A stretch of DNA of 64,000 bases, from positions 19,866,001 through 19,930,000 of the forward strand of contig NC_092674.1 in assembly GCF_964355755.1 (NCBI RefSeq). Direction: 5' to 3'. Positions 46,038-58,628 of the stretch are shown in pieces. Position 1 is the stretch's first letter. Each line of letters opens with the position of its first letter. Under the pieces are notes generated by a model. That model searched no databases. It saw only the letters and a list, made by a program, of their open reading frames with translations, and was not told the origin of the DNA. This DNA comes from Antedon mediterranea (taxonomy: Eukaryota > Echinodermata > Crinoidea > Comatulida > Antedonidae). The position numbers and the translations under genes were made by a program.

Positions 46038-47353
46038 CAGTCAACTCTCCCAATACCGGACACCCTTGGGCGGGCATATATTTTCTGGTTTTTCGAAAGT
46101 CCGGTTTCCTGAAAACATATTTTTTAAGTCATCACATTGTCACTGAAAATGCTTTGAATCACCGGTCCGAATGCTGCCCGGTACGGTCTCCTAGCGTAGG
46201 GAAGGCCTAGGCTAGGCTATGATTGTGTCAATCTAGTTTTAATTAAATAAATACTGATAGGCCTAGGCCTACTTTATTAATATTAAGCTACAGTAATTCA
46301 ATTTACCTTTTTTAAAAGTTACATTATTTACTGTACCAATAAAACATTACAATAGTAAATTATTGTTTCTCAATGTGTTTTTAACGGCAAAAAGGCCTAC
46401 GTACGTACGTACGGTGAACATAATTTCGGTCTGTTTATTGTTTTTCGTGAGCTAGCTAGCAGCAGCAGCATGGGGCTTTGATTGATGCGCATGTGCAGAG
46501 GTGTCATAATCAAATAAAAACGCCCACACCTAGACCACATGTTTTTTAAGCTCCTTTATTTTGACGTAATTTGATAGAAATGATGAAAATTGATTAGGTA
46601 AACGAGCCAAGCAATAATGACACAATAATTAATTGGTAACATTTCAAAGTTTATTAACACTAGTTAAGTCAAGTTCATTCCGTTTACGTTTTGCCATAAT
46701 GATTTCCAAATTTATAATGATGCACATTTTTAGTGAAACATTCCTTTTTAAAGTCCTATTGCAATTGTGAATTTAACAATAATTTAAACAAAACAAAGAC
46801 ACAAAGTGGAATGTAAATTGAACTTTATTAAAAAACAATTCATATGCTAAAAAACAGGGAGTTGTTAACAACTCCCTGCTAAAAACAATAGACATTAAGA
46901 CATAGCGCTTCGATGTGAAAAAGCCCACCGCAGTTCGATACGCAACAAAGCAATTGCCGCCTCGTGGGTTAACAATGAACTGACCTGTCAATCACAGTGT
47001 AGTGCTCCATGGCAACATTATTTGATCGTACCGCGAAACGTCGCGCACTTCATGCATGGTGAGGGTATGGTTAAAAGCTTTTGTACATTGTGAATGTATT
47101 GAATCCGAGTCAGCGACGACGATGTTACGTTGTTTTCGTAAATATTTGGAGTTTTTTAACTGTCAGTCCGGTTTTCAGACGCTAATTTTCGTGTTTTGTA
47201 CTTCATAATTTGTCCGGAATCCGGAATTGGGTATTCCGGTTTTCATGATAAATTACAGTACATTTAGAATAGGGACAAATTGGGCCCTCCAAAAAAGTCC
47301 GGTTTTTCGTGAATTCCGGTTTTGGGAGAGTCCGGTATTGGGAGAGTTGACTG
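46038..47353. mobile_element. pogo-like non-autonomous element, 1.3 kb (YAP intron 1)
   Basis: Starts CAGTCAACTCTCCCAATACC after TA and ends GGTATTGGGAGAGTTGACTG before TA. It shares termini with the copies at 38057 and 49079 but has a longer interior with no transposase frame. Subterminal CCGGTTTTC/TCCGGTTTTTC motifs repeat near both ends. It encloses a perfect 24-bp palindrome at 46855-46878. Confidence 0.85.
46855..46878. repeat. Perfect 24-bp palindrome
   Basis: CAGGGAGTTGTT is followed directly by AACAACTCCCTG inside the pogo-like element, flanked on both sides by GCTAAAAA-type sequence. No role can be assigned. Confidence 0.9.
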
Positions 47354-49078
47354 TAGTAGGACTAGTTAGTACTATTGCTATTGCTAACATCCCAAAACCC
47401 AATTGCAAAAGGAACAGTACATCTAATTCTAATTAAGGTAGAATGAGTACTGTAGTTAATTGTGTAATATGACCTTACCTACTAATGTTATACTGTACTT
47501 AAGGATATTAAGATGATTTTGACATCTACAATTTTAAGCCATTCCCCTTCTTTTATATCATATTTCCTATATGTAAATTATTCCTACTGTATATATTACA
47601 CAAGATAATACCTTTACTGTCCATGAATTATGTGAAGTGGTATTACTTAGTAACTTACACTGGGGGGCATTCTATTTTGCAAGACATTGTTTTAAGCCTT
47701 GGAATGAATGATGATTCAGATGCACTACTACTACAGTATGCTCTATATATAGTGTATTTCTGTATGTAGTGTCTGACTAATGACTCAAATCTTAGTTCTC
47801 TCTATCAACATTTAGTGTTGTTTACATGTGATTTATATCCACTGATTAGAAGTCACTTGTATGGCCTTCCATATAGCTCTCAAACTCACAATCTTCTTTC
47901 TGTAAACAGCCACTAAACAATGCTATAAAATCTGTGGTCAATCAGTAGTATAAATTGTCCCTCTGCGCATTTCCTCTTTTTATTGATGTCATCTGATGGA
48001 CTAAAGCACTGTAATACATACACTCAAGATTCTTTCTATCTGTCATTAATGTGTTTAGCAAGTTTCTTTTATTTCTGGATCTCATTTCATAGCTGATTGC
48101 TAAGGGAGTTCAAAATGAAGTTCATGGTCATAATACACAATTTTCTTTCTTGCCTTTTCTAATCAAACTGCTCAAATCTTAACATTAACAAGAAAAACCT
48201 GTTTCTTTATAATTAAGCTAATTTTCTCTTAGGAACAGAATTTATTTATGTGAATGTGATAAACATGCCTGTTTCTGCCACAAACAAATCGCAGATTAGC
48301 TTTAAATAATGGGTGAAAAAATTAAATTACTGCAAGAACAGGACACATTCGTCTACACTGTAGAGTTTAATAAATAAAGTACACAAATGGCAACGCATAT
48401 TAGAATTCCACCGATTATCTAACTACAATCATCTCCTTATAATTTTAATATAATAATTGTAATTTAGCTATAGGAGTAGTATTAAAACAATGTGAGCGAC
48501 AGTCTCCTGAAGAAAAATAAAATACAGGTTATTTAGTAGCATATAAGGCTAATATCTATAAATCATTCATAAATACAGTAGGTAGTTTTAACAAATGTAT
48601 TATAAGAAAATGGATCATAAATGCTGCATTCAACCTATCTCTTCACCTCATCTCCAGGGCCTCATTCTTTTCCAATGTTTTTTTAATGACTGCTGCATGG
48701 TAGTGGAGTGTGTGAGTGGATATGAATGCATCCGTACTAGTAGTTTCCTGTGTTGGACAGAAAATGGCATTTTAAAATGTAGTTTAGTTCATTTATTAAC
48801 AAGAAAAAATATTACATTATTGTGGAAATCTGAACCAAGCCTAGTTATGTATTTGATTGAGAAACAGCAGACAAAAGGACTTTTTGAACTAATTACTGAA
48901 CATGGTATATTTTGATAGTAGTAATACAGTAAGTCATGATAATTATATAATATTAAAATATGGAAATACATTCAGTAAACATACCTGATAAAAAAGGTTG
49001 TTGGCTAACCGATTTAAATGAAACCGATATAGTTATGCTATATACAGTACTAATACCATTTTATAGTACAGTCAACTC
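47354..49078. other. YAP intron 1 segment, no gene seen
   Basis: AT-rich, with no recognised repeats apart from scattered TACAGTA words. The 106-codon frame at 48595-48915 lacks any domain. Confidence 0.45.
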
Positions 49079-49219
49079 TCTCAATACCGGACACTCTGAA
49101 AACCGGAAACTCTCCCAATACCAGACTTATCTTGAAGTCCAAATTGTACCAAATTCATTTTTACCATTAAAAACATATTTGGCCAGCCCAAAGGTGTCCG
49201 GTATTGGGAGAGTTGACTG
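49079..49219. mobile_element. pogo-like MITE, copy 3
   Basis: A 141-bp element from CAGTCAACTCTCTCAATACC to GGTATTGGGAGAGTTGACTG. It carries an extra internal ACTCTCCCAATACC repeat near the left end. It abuts, or landed in, the left terminus of the ATACGGTAT-rich element that follows. Confidence 0.85.
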
Positions 49220-49221
49220 TG

Positions 49222-50108
49222 GGCCTGCTGCAACTGCTCAAAATACGGTATAAAAATACGGTATTTTTTGTACCATGTTTTAGTACCCCGTTTCTGCTAA
49301 CAATACTTCTTGGGTGGTCATGTTAAAATTCATCCTTTTTACCCAAATTGCCATTCCTTTATTTGGTCGATAATTAAAAGTCACAATAAAGGAAGTTTTA
49401 CGTCTCACTTTCAACAGCCTAGCCCTAGTGATAGAGATGTTGTGAGAGCACAGAAACCATCGTATTGAAGACAAGTAATTCGTTCCCTCCCCGAGTTATT
49501 GTCTTTTACATGTTGTACTGCTTTCGCAGGCTCTTCAGCTTTAAGTTTACTTGCTTTGGAGACAAGTCTATTGTCCGTACTCCTGCTTTTTTTAGAAATG
49601 TCTTTATAAATGTGGTTGTCCCTTTGATTACCTTTTAGTTGGCCGGACATTTTAGGTTCCCCTCCTTCCCCACACAGATTTATAATTATAGTAAATACTG
49701 TGATGTCTTCGATCCACATTTTCGCGAATACAGGTACAGTATATCTATGCATGTGTGTAAAACAGCTGACAGCGACAGAAAATAAAAACATGATGTTGAC
49801 CTTATGTTGCAGGTAACAAAAATACGGTATTTTTTATTGGCAGCAGAAATGGTTACAGAAAATATGGTATAGATTTGAAAATACCGTATTTTATCAACAA
49901 ATTTGGTGGGGAAAATACGGTATACAAAATACGGTATACAAAATACACTATACAAAATACGCTATACAAAATACGCTATACAAAATACGCTATACAAAAT
50001 ACGCTATACAAAATACGGTATTTTTTTTATAAGCGCCGTTTTCGCTGCAAACAAAATACTGAATATATACGGTATTAAATACTGTATTTTATTTGGCAGC
50101 AGAAACAG
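49222..50108. mobile_element. ATACGGTAT-rich element, copy 1, with Myb/SANT-like remnant
   Basis: The ends are CTGCTGCAACTGCTCAAAAT and GGCAGCAGAAACAG, matching the copy at 62700-63579. On the minus strand (about 49450-49680) a broken frame reads KGNQRDNHIYKDISKK and later KDNNSGRERITC. This recalls the Myb/SANT-like DNA-binding proteins of PIF/Harbinger transposons. The 3' part holds a ~15-bp tandem run of TACAAAATACGCTA (about 49915-50020). Confidence 0.6.
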
Positions 50109-50249
50109 TATTTCAATATAAAATAACAATGCTGTAGTTGCAATCTTTTGGAAACTGTGTGGCTTTATTCTTGTTCGCCTATTTGCTTGTTTTTATTTAT
50201 TTTCTCCTGCTTACTGTAGTTTATTTGGTTAGAACTGGAACTGCATGAC

Positions 50250-50301
50250 GTACAGTATGTAAAGATTACATACTGTACAGTATGTAAAGATTACATACTG
50301 T
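50250..50301. repeat. TACTGTACAGTATGTAAAGA duplication
   Basis: Two adjacent copies of ACAGTATGTAAAGATTACAT joined by ACTGT. Each is itself partly palindromic (ATGTAAAGATTACAT, ACTGTACAGT). Confidence 0.8.
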
Positions 50302-50680
50302 AGGTGCCAAGAAGTGAAGTAGGGTAGGTTAGGGTACAGTATAACATTGCAGGTTATAGCGATAAAAACTTTATTTTTGTTATTATATTTGAACCATATT
50401 TAATGAGGTTGATCCATCCAGCAATTGGTGATCATTTGGGACCCTCAGAACAGATACCTGTACACTAGCGTAGGTGTATATCGAACGGATGTTACCGGTA
50501 GGTGATACAGTACCTGTACTAGCTAAAGGGAAGTTTTGTTCTTACAGCAGGTGTGTGTGAAGTGGTGTTCAAATACAGTTGACTTGGTGAAAACGCTAGT
50601 ATAACTTGAGTTAGAACACACTTCTGTAATTTACTCATATTATAGTGTGCACTTGTTTTTCCAAGTCAGTTTGTTTCATA

Positions 50681-50705
50681 CTCTCTCTCTCTCTCTCTCT
50701 CTCTC
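50681..50705. repeat. (CT)n microsatellite
   Basis: About twelve uninterrupted CT units. Confidence 0.95.
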
Positions 50706-51340
50706 GAAGTGCCATATCATGACTTTGGCTTTGTTTCATACTATTGACGCTAATGAAGCATAAGGCAAACTATATTAAAACTCGACCACTATGTATGAGC
50801 AAGATAGAAGGGTAGTGAGAAGGTTTATTGTGCCTTAATACCACCTGCTACCATGGCCTTTACAGGTGCCATTAGTAGAAGAAAGACTTGCTTTTGCTTG
50901 GTAGAATTCAGTTTAGTATTTAGTAAACAGGTTGAATTATATTCACTATTGTTTTTTTTTGTGTGATACACTAAAAGCTATAAGCATTTATTGCACATTG
51001 TCTTGTTTTTGTTATACTAACAAATTTAATAATTGATTAAATTTGCTTTGGAATTAAGGAGATTAGTACTATTATAAAGTTGAATAAAAACTTTTTAAAT
51101 ATGGTGACATCAACTTGTTTATAATATTTGATTTTTTAGACACATTAAAACAACTAATCTTGATTGATTCTTGATCAAACGATTTCTGTGGAGTCAGTTT
51201 TAGCTACAGTAACTAATGCAATCACAGTCTGTTTTTTACCTAGACTCAATCCTGGGTCATTGAGATGAGGTCAAATGACACTGGGCTAACATTTGACATT
51301 CAAACTGTGTTAGTAGATAGTATATCCAGTGATGTCATAG

Positions 51341-51985
51341 GCTGTGTTTATACAACACCCTAAATTTGAACACGTCTTTAATTTTTAGCGTGTTGCACGG
51401 GCCGAGGTCAACCCCACAAAAACCTTGCAGTTATACATGAAATCTTAATACCGTGTTATATCGTAGTTCATAATCCTAAAGTTGTATATATACTTGCATG
51501 CATTATGAATTAATATGATTTTATTAAGGATTTTAATAAAAGAAGGATTTCGTTTAAAATTTAGTTTATACAGTTATTGAGTTTTTAAATCTGCTTTTGA
51601 AATTAAAAAAAAAAATATTTCAGAATTAGGATAAAACTATGCTACATTTTGCCAAATTATGCCAACATTTGATTAGCGTTAATGTTAACTGCTAAATTGG
51701 TTAAAATATGCAAAAAAAGGCACAATTATCTACTAGATTTGGTCAACATTTTCACAGGACATACTTTTATTTAACGAGAGGTCAAAACAATACCCTGAGG
51801 ACACTTCCAACAGGCCAACAGCAACCGGGAATCCACACAATTTTAAGATTCAGCCAAGTAGCCTTTTTTGCAATTAAAATCTCATTACAGGGAATCTCTT
51901 CGATGTTATACAATCACACTTCTCATAGGCGTGTTGAATATGCGTGTATTACTGTAGCATGTTGTATAAACGCACCCATAGTGAA
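51341..51985. mobile_element. Possible degenerate TIR element
   Basis: GGCTGTGTTTATACAACACC at the left faces a complementary version (GTTGTATAAACGCACCCATA) at the right. The match is partial and no target duplication was found. The 95-codon frame inside is without a domain. Confidence 0.35.
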
Positions 51986-52173
51986 GGCTACCTGACAAAC
52001 TGGGTTTATTGTACAGGTAGTAAAAGTGAGGTTACAGTACAACGCACTCTTTTTATCAACAACTACAAAAACTGTTCTCACAGTAAAACCATTTTGTAAT
52101 GTTTCATTAGAAACAGGTGCTTTGGTTCTCTCAGAAATAGGTCCTAAACAAAACGATAATGTTGAAATGAATA

Positions 52174-52782
52174 CAGTACAGAAAGAAATTACTGCTTCGT
52201 AGCTACACGTAGCCTATGCGTAGGTAGATCGTAGGTCATTGATCTCTCCTACGCTGTATTGTCCATAGCCTACTGTACGATGTATTGTTTGTGTTGAACG
52301 TTCTGATACTATATTTAGAATGAATTGTTTACGATCTTTTTTCTCGGCATCGTTTCTGGATGGACTGGACGTTCGCTGTTTATTAGTTGGCCGATTCGTT
52401 GATGTCCACCTGTGTTGGATCGTGTCTCTATGTTTTTACATCGTGGGAAATTTATATTTACATTCGCCATTGAGTAGGTAAATACACGAAGGAAACGATT
52501 ACAATTAAAAAATATTATTTATTTTTAGTAATTTACAACTTGGTCCTCCGGCAGTTAAATTTACCACATTAATTTCACACCTTCTTACTTCACTTAAGAA
52601 CATCGCAGGGTTGTTTATAATATAGGTTACGAACTACCTACGAAGTTCAGAACGTAGCTCATTGAAAGTTGAATTGAGGTTACGAAGCCAAGCAATGGAA
52701 CCTACGAAGCCAACAACGTAGCCTACGTTCTATCTACGAAGCTACTTCGTAGGTAAAGTTGCAGTACTTTCTTTCTGTACTG
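52174..52782. mobile_element. MITE with CAGTACAGAAAGAAA termini
   Basis: The left CAGTACAGAAAGAAATTACT and right AGTACTTTCTTTCTGTACTG ends are inverted and lie next to TA on both sides. The subterminal parts of both arms contain many CTTCGTAGCTAC, CCTACGAAG and CGTAGGTA words, themselves palindromic. Length about 609 bp, without a gene. Confidence 0.8.
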
Positions 52783-54079
52783 TAGTATTAATAATATGTA
52801 CTGTATACAAATAAACAAAAGTTTTTTGTTTAAATATAAAAAAAGTGATTTTTCAAGAATGATCAAAGATTTATTGCCATGATCATGTGCTAATTCCTCA
52901 TTCAGGATATACCTATAGATTCTAATTAAATAAAAACAAACCACAATTCTATTATAATTTATTAATCTGCCAGCTTGCTTTTAAAACCACAAAACTTCTT
53001 TTTAACCGCCCACTCATTTTTATCAACTTATTGTAAAGTAAATTAATCCAATGGCACAGGTTTAAGAAATCAAGTTTTCCTGATACATACAGTAGTCTTG
53101 TGTTTGGCTATTTTCCTCAAAATTTATTAATACATTGAAGGAAGTCTTGTCATTTTATTTAAAAAGCACATGTATAGGCCTACAGTAATTATCGTTTGTA
53201 TTTAGTGTATACAGTATATAGGGTCATTCCATCTCAGATCACCCAATGAGTTAAACCCTACCTCTTCCAATTTTGATGAAATTTGGTATATGGGTGATTC
53301 ATAGCAATTAAAGTCAAAATTTCAAATTTTAACTTTATCGGACCAACGGTTTTCGAGATATCGCAATTTCAATTTTCGGTTTTTACGCAAAAAAGGGCGC
53401 GTCCGCCACGTTTCAAAGAGCTGTATCTCGGGAACTATAGGTTCAATTTTAAAAGCAAAGGTATTTTTGTAAAGGGGAGACCATAAGGAATCTAAATATA
53501 CTAATTGTGTGTGTTTTATGTTAATTTTAAGTTTAATAAAACTTTGAAATATATTTTGACCTTGAAATTGACACCGTGGAACACGCCCGATTTGTTGGTG
53601 ACTATCACGAAAAATGTAGCCCTACGTGTCAACTACAACATATAAAAAAATTGGAGGGGTTTTTTTCTTTGTTTCCATGAAATTACAATTTGAAGTTGAC
53701 ATACCTCTTCCTTTTAGTGTATTTTTTGGTGTTGTTATATACTTATACACAGTGTGAACACTAACTGTTAAGGTGTCTTATTGTTACGCTTTCTCATCAG
53801 GCCCACTTAAACACTACAGTAGATATATTTTGATATGAGAAATACTGGGTAACTCACATACTTTTCAAATCAATTTTGACACATAGTTTAGTGTCCTTAC
53901 TATGTTATTTTAGTGTATTTTGGTGTCTGTCCATGCATTACTTCAATGTCAATTTGATGTATTCCAAAAATAATTTTATTTACAAACTAAATATTATTAT
54001 AATGTTACAATTGTCTATGTCTGGCCTTTACTCCTTGTCATCTGGCCAATTCAAACAGTATTTAGAAATGTTGTGGCGT

Positions 54080-54695
54080 TCATTTTGGGAAATTACTGTA
54101 ATTCCTAGTCGAAGAGGATTTTATAAACGGAGAGGCTATAATACAATGTACATTTGATTCAGGAATCCAACAACAGTCTTCTTTGGACGGCCAATAAAAG
54201 ATTTTCGCTGGCCCATGAGGATGCATAAATTTAATTTGATAATCCCCAAACTCTTCTGAGACATCCACAACCAAATGGGACACCATCATAACTACAGCAC
54301 ACAAATTCTGAAGTCTAATAATGGTGGGTTGTGTATCAGCAACAATTTCATTTTCATCACTGAAAGATTCTTGAATCACTACCACATCCGGAGGGTTTAT
54401 CTGGGTACTAAGTTTGTAGACCTGCATCTGTGCCAGATAAACGTGAACAAAGCGATGATATTGTAATGTACCCTTGATGGTCTGGGCGAGGTTGAATCTC
54501 GGCTTTATTTCTTTTTCCACAGTAGATACCTCATCTATTCCCACATGAAAAAAGTTGATGCCTGGAATGTCCATATGAGCGAGTCATATGGCCGAGCGGT
54601 TAAGGCAGGGGCGTCGTTTACCGTACCTAAAGAGCCAACAACAACATCGGCAAGGGTTCGAGGCCGACTCGCTCCTAGTTCTGGTGGTGGAACAA

Positions 54696-54729
<34 letters not shown>

Positions 54730-55182
54730 AGTGTACACAGTTATAACCTGTGTGTACTTTAAAGAACCCAGTTCATTATTCGAAAAAGAGTAGGGGGTTA
54801 TCCCGGTGAACTGGTTCACACAATAGCCCCTGTATCAGGGGGATTACCACCTATCTGATAGGACAGTGATTAATTCACTATTGGTAATCCTTGGCCACAT
54901 TGCCTAAAGACATAAATAAAAATAAAAAATTACACAGTAGTCGAACATACTGAGAGATGTGAGAATATGACATTCAGTCAAACGCTGTAAGCTTCTCTTA
55001 GTGACAAGCCTCTTAACTGTTCCACCTATGCCATCACATGCACTCTTGCCATGTGATGTAGCGAAAAAATTCCCCTCGGCGTCTAAACCAAAATCTTCCT
55101 GGTGGTGGCAAAGGTTAATAAAGTTATATTTGTTTTTGTATTGGCCGCCACATCCATCTGTGAAATAATGAACTTTTTTCAT
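54080..55182 (-). pseudogene. Transposase-like gene remnant split by a SINE
   Basis: On the minus strand the first part (55182-54930) reads HYFTDGCGGQYKNKYNF, then a Leu-Cys-His-His segment and FFATSHGKSACDGIGGTVKR. The reading continues after the SINE with DIPGINFFHVGIDEV and on to 54080. Conserved DGCGGQYKN and HGKSACDGxGGxxKR blocks are known to me from repetitive invertebrate proteins and look like a DDE-type transposase core, though I cannot name the superfamily. The 5' part is missing and the SINE interrupts the frame, so it is dead. The last residues run toward the transposon arm. Confidence 0.7.
54576..54930 (+). mobile_element. tRNA-derived SINE, full-length copy inserted in the transposase
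   Basis: The head has A-box-like ATGGCCGAGCGGTTAAGGCA and B-box-like GGGTTCGAGGCCGACTC. The body contains TAAACCGTAGGTCCAGTGTA and ACTTTAAAGAACCCAG, and the tail GACATAAATAAAAATAAAAA. It shares its head with the copy at 27683 and its tail with the fragment at 12255. It must be younger than the transposon it interrupts. Confidence 0.88.
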
Positions 55183-56639
55183 GGTTGGTAGTTTTGATTT
55201 TAAATAGGGGATGACAACCTTTAAAAAGGCATCAGTAACTGATGTATGTTCTCTGCAATCACTTATTATGCATTAATATGCATAATAACATAGTAAGGAC
55301 ACTAAACTATGTGTCAAAATTGATTTGAAAAGTATGTGAGTTACCCAGTATTTCTCATATCAAAGTATATCTACTGTTTAAGTGGGCCTGATGAGAAAGC
55401 GTAACAATAAGACACCTTAACAGTTAGTGTTCACACTGTGTATAAGTATATAACAACACCAAAAATACACTAAAAGGAAGAGGTATGTCAACTTCAAATT
55501 GTAATTTCATGGAAACAAACAAAAAAACCCCTCCAATTTTGTTATATGTTGTAGTTGACAAGTAGGGCTACATTTTTCGTGATAGTCACCAACAAATCGG
55601 GCGTGTTCCACGGGGTCAATTTCAAGGTCAAAATATATGTCAAAGTTTTATTCAACTTAAAATTAACATAAAACACACACAATTAGTATATTTAGGTTCC
55701 TTATGGTCTCCCCTTTACAAAAATACCTTTGTTTTTAAAATCGAACCTATAGTTCCCGAGATACAGCTCTTTGAAACGTGGCGGCCGCTCCCTTTTTTGC
55801 GTAAAAACCGAAAATTGAAATTGCGATATCTCGAAAACCGTTGGTCCGATAAAGTTAAAATTTGAAATTTTGGCTTTAATTGCTATGAATCACCCATATA
55901 CCAAATTTCATCAAAATTGGAAGAGGTAGGGTTTAAAATTCCATTTTTTTTGGGTGAACTGAGATGGAATGACCCTATATGTAGTAGTAAAAAATATTAT
56001 GTTATAAAAGGTGATTCCCTGGACTCGGTCAGCGTGTGACACTTTCAGCTCATTGGGCATCTGGCCTAAGCCTACATCTCCACAAAATGAGTCCTATGAA
56101 GTCTTTTTTTAAAGTGTATATTTCTGATTTATCGGTATAGTTTAATTAAAAGATGCCCATTTCATTTTTTTGTTATGTTAAACCAATTGATTATACCATT
56201 TATTTGGATTTACCAAAATTAAATCATTAGTGTAAATTTGAGTCATTTTTAATAAAAAGCTTGTTGATTAAGTACTAACTCAATGTTTAAAATATACTCT
56301 GTTAAATAAGTACTCATAGAAAATGAATGGTAAAGTCCTTAATCAAATAGGCCCAACAGCACTGCTAACTTTGAAATGTTAAATTCAGTGAACCTACTGC
56401 AATATAAATACAGTATTATTTACAGTACTGTATATTGATTTAAATGCATGTTGCTATGATAGACATGTAGTCTAGTAGGAAGGAGGGGTTACCGTGCACC
56501 CCCATGATGTATTTTTTTAATGTACATTTTTGTAATCCTGAATATATGTAATTAACATTTTTTGATGTTCCCAAGACGAAATATTGTCCCATGGGGTTTT
56601 TTTGGGGCCATTTTGGTGGCCATCTTGGATTTATCAAAA

Positions 56640-57570
56640 TCATAAATATAGACGATACTTGTCAAAGACTGATCATAGAGGTCTGATTTTGGTCTTAAAT
56701 TGTTCAGAATATGCACATTTCTATGTACTATAATGAAAAGTTTTTGTTCAAAATGGCCGTAAATGCCACTTTTGACCTTTGACCTTGTTTTTACATAAGG
56801 GTGATATCTTGGTAACCTCTGGTCATAAAGATTTTATTTTTGTCTTAAATTGTTCAGAATATCCATATTTATATTCGCTTTAATGGAACATATTTTTGAA
56901 ATTTGACGGGAAATATCATTTTGACCTTTGACATTATTGAATAACGATTTTCGCAATAATTTAGGTTATTTTTGTATTCGACCTATATCTTGACAACGAG
57001 TGATCATAGAGGTTTGATTTTGGTCTTATATTGTTCAGAATATGCACTTTCCTATGTACTATAATAAAACATTTTCATACAAAATGACCGGAAATACGAC
57101 TTTTGACCTTTGACCTCGTTTTTACATAAGGGTCATATCTCGGTAACCAATGGTCATAACGATTTTATTTTTGTTTTAAATTGTTCGGAGTATCCATATT
57201 TATATTAGCTTTAATGAAACATATTTTTGAAATTTGATGGAAAATATCACTTTTGACCTTTGACATTATTTCCACCCGAGGGTCATATCTCGGTAACCCC
57301 TGGTCATAAAGACTTTATTTTTGTCATAAATTGTTCAGAATATCCATATTTATATAAGATTTAATGAAACATATTTTTGAAAGTTGGCAGGAAATACAAC
57401 TTTTGACCTTTTACTGTACCTTGTTTCCACCCGAGGGTCATATCTCGGTAATCTCTGGTCATAAAGACTTTATTTTTGTCATAAATTGTTCAGAATATCC
57501 ATATTTATATAACATTTAATGAAATACAACTTTTGACCTTATTTTCACTTGAGGGCCATATCTTGGTAAC
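56640..57570. repeat. Left-arm tandem array, ~150-bp unit
   Basis: Diverged direct repeats. Landmark TTGTTCAGAATAT (or variants) recurs near 56700, 56848, 57028, 57180, 57326 and 57486. Perfect DR1 motifs (complement of AGGTCAAAGGTCA) lie at 56773-56785 and 57104-57116. Confidence 0.8.
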
Positions 57571-58252
57571 AAATTTTTTTTGTCTAAGATTGTTCAAAAC
57601 ATACATATTTCTATCCACTCTAATGAATATTTATTTAAAACAATGATCATAAATGTTACTATCAATTGTCACATTTAACACCTTCCACAGAATTCTCATA
57701 CAGTAAGAATTTTTTCTGTTTTAAAGTAAAAATAAATTTAAAAGATGTAAATAAAATAACAACATGCTGAGAAAAAGGGAAAATTACAGACTTTATAAAA
57801 AACTGTTGAATATACATGCTATCCACTCTAATGATGATTTATCCTCAAAAACTGACAATAAATGTCATTTTTTACCTTTGACCCTTATTTAAATATAATT
57901 TACATATAATGCGAGAATTCTTAACAATTCTCAAATTAGAAAAAAGTATCCGATAAATAATTAAAAAAAAGTGTCTGATAACACGTTTCATTACATAAGT
58001 ATTCATAATTAAAGGTGGCTACAGTACTTTTAGGTCTGCAAACAACTTTTATCCAATAGAATGTGTTTATTGTCCAATTGGAAGAGACAATAACAAAATT
58101 AATGTCAACATCTTCATAATCTTAATTTATTTTGGAAACAGTACTGATAGACGGCTACAAAAATACATTTTCTAATCAAATTCTATTCTTCATTAAATGG
58201 AAAATTTAGGGAAAGAAAAGGGGATAATTGTATTTTACACGTGGATGGTATT

Positions 58253-58625
58253 CTTGACATAACACTCGATCTGAGGACAGGTACCTTCCACCCATATACA
58301 CCAAACCAAACAATACGCCATTATGTACACCACAACATGTATACCACTAGCAATAAATAAACGACTCTCAAACATCTCATCCGATGAAAATTCGTTTAAT
58401 GCAGCAATACCTCAGTACCAAGAAGCACTTAGAAATAATAGATATGAACATGAGCTACACCTGAACAAACAACCAAAAAGAAAACCCGAAACAGAAACAT
58501 CATTAATTTGGTTCAATCCTCCGTACAGCAAGAACGTAAAGACCAATATCGGACCCAAATTTTTACATTTAGTGGATGAGTGTTTCTCACAAGGCCATAA
58601 TCTCCGAAAGACTTTTAATGTTGGC
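58253..58625 (+). pseudogene. Retroelement protein fragment (Penelope-like?)
   Basis: Reading on the plus strand, LDITLDLRTGTFHPYTPN (58253 onward) is followed, after a frame change, by INKRLSNISSDENSF. Then come LIWFNPPYSKNVKTNIG and KFLHLVDECFSQGHNLRKTFN (58323-58622). These blocks recur in retroelement proteins of cnidarians and other invertebrates, downstream of reverse transcriptase and before a GIY-YIG-type end. Assignment to Penelope-like elements is from memory and tentative. It is frameshifted and truncated. Confidence 0.55.
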
Positions 58626-58628
58626 ATT

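Larger units (their letters stand above)
53221..55975. mobile_element. Long-TIR DNA transposon with broken transposase-like gene
   Basis: The arms 53221-53909 and about 55283-55975 are inverted repeats of about 690 bp starting GGGTCATTCCATCTCAGATC and its complement; TATA directly flanks both ends. The centre holds a minus-strand gene remnant (separate entry) and an inserted SINE at 54576-54930. The superfamily is not certain from the visible sequence. Confidence 0.85.

Noticed and set aside
48595-48915. 106-codon open frame in YAP intron 1
   Set aside because: No domain, low-complexity AT-rich codons, no splice context matching YAP.
49875-50121. Tyr/Arg/Lys-rich repetitive frames
   Set aside because: Translation of the ATACGGTAT/TACAAAATACGC tandem repeat, not a protein gene.
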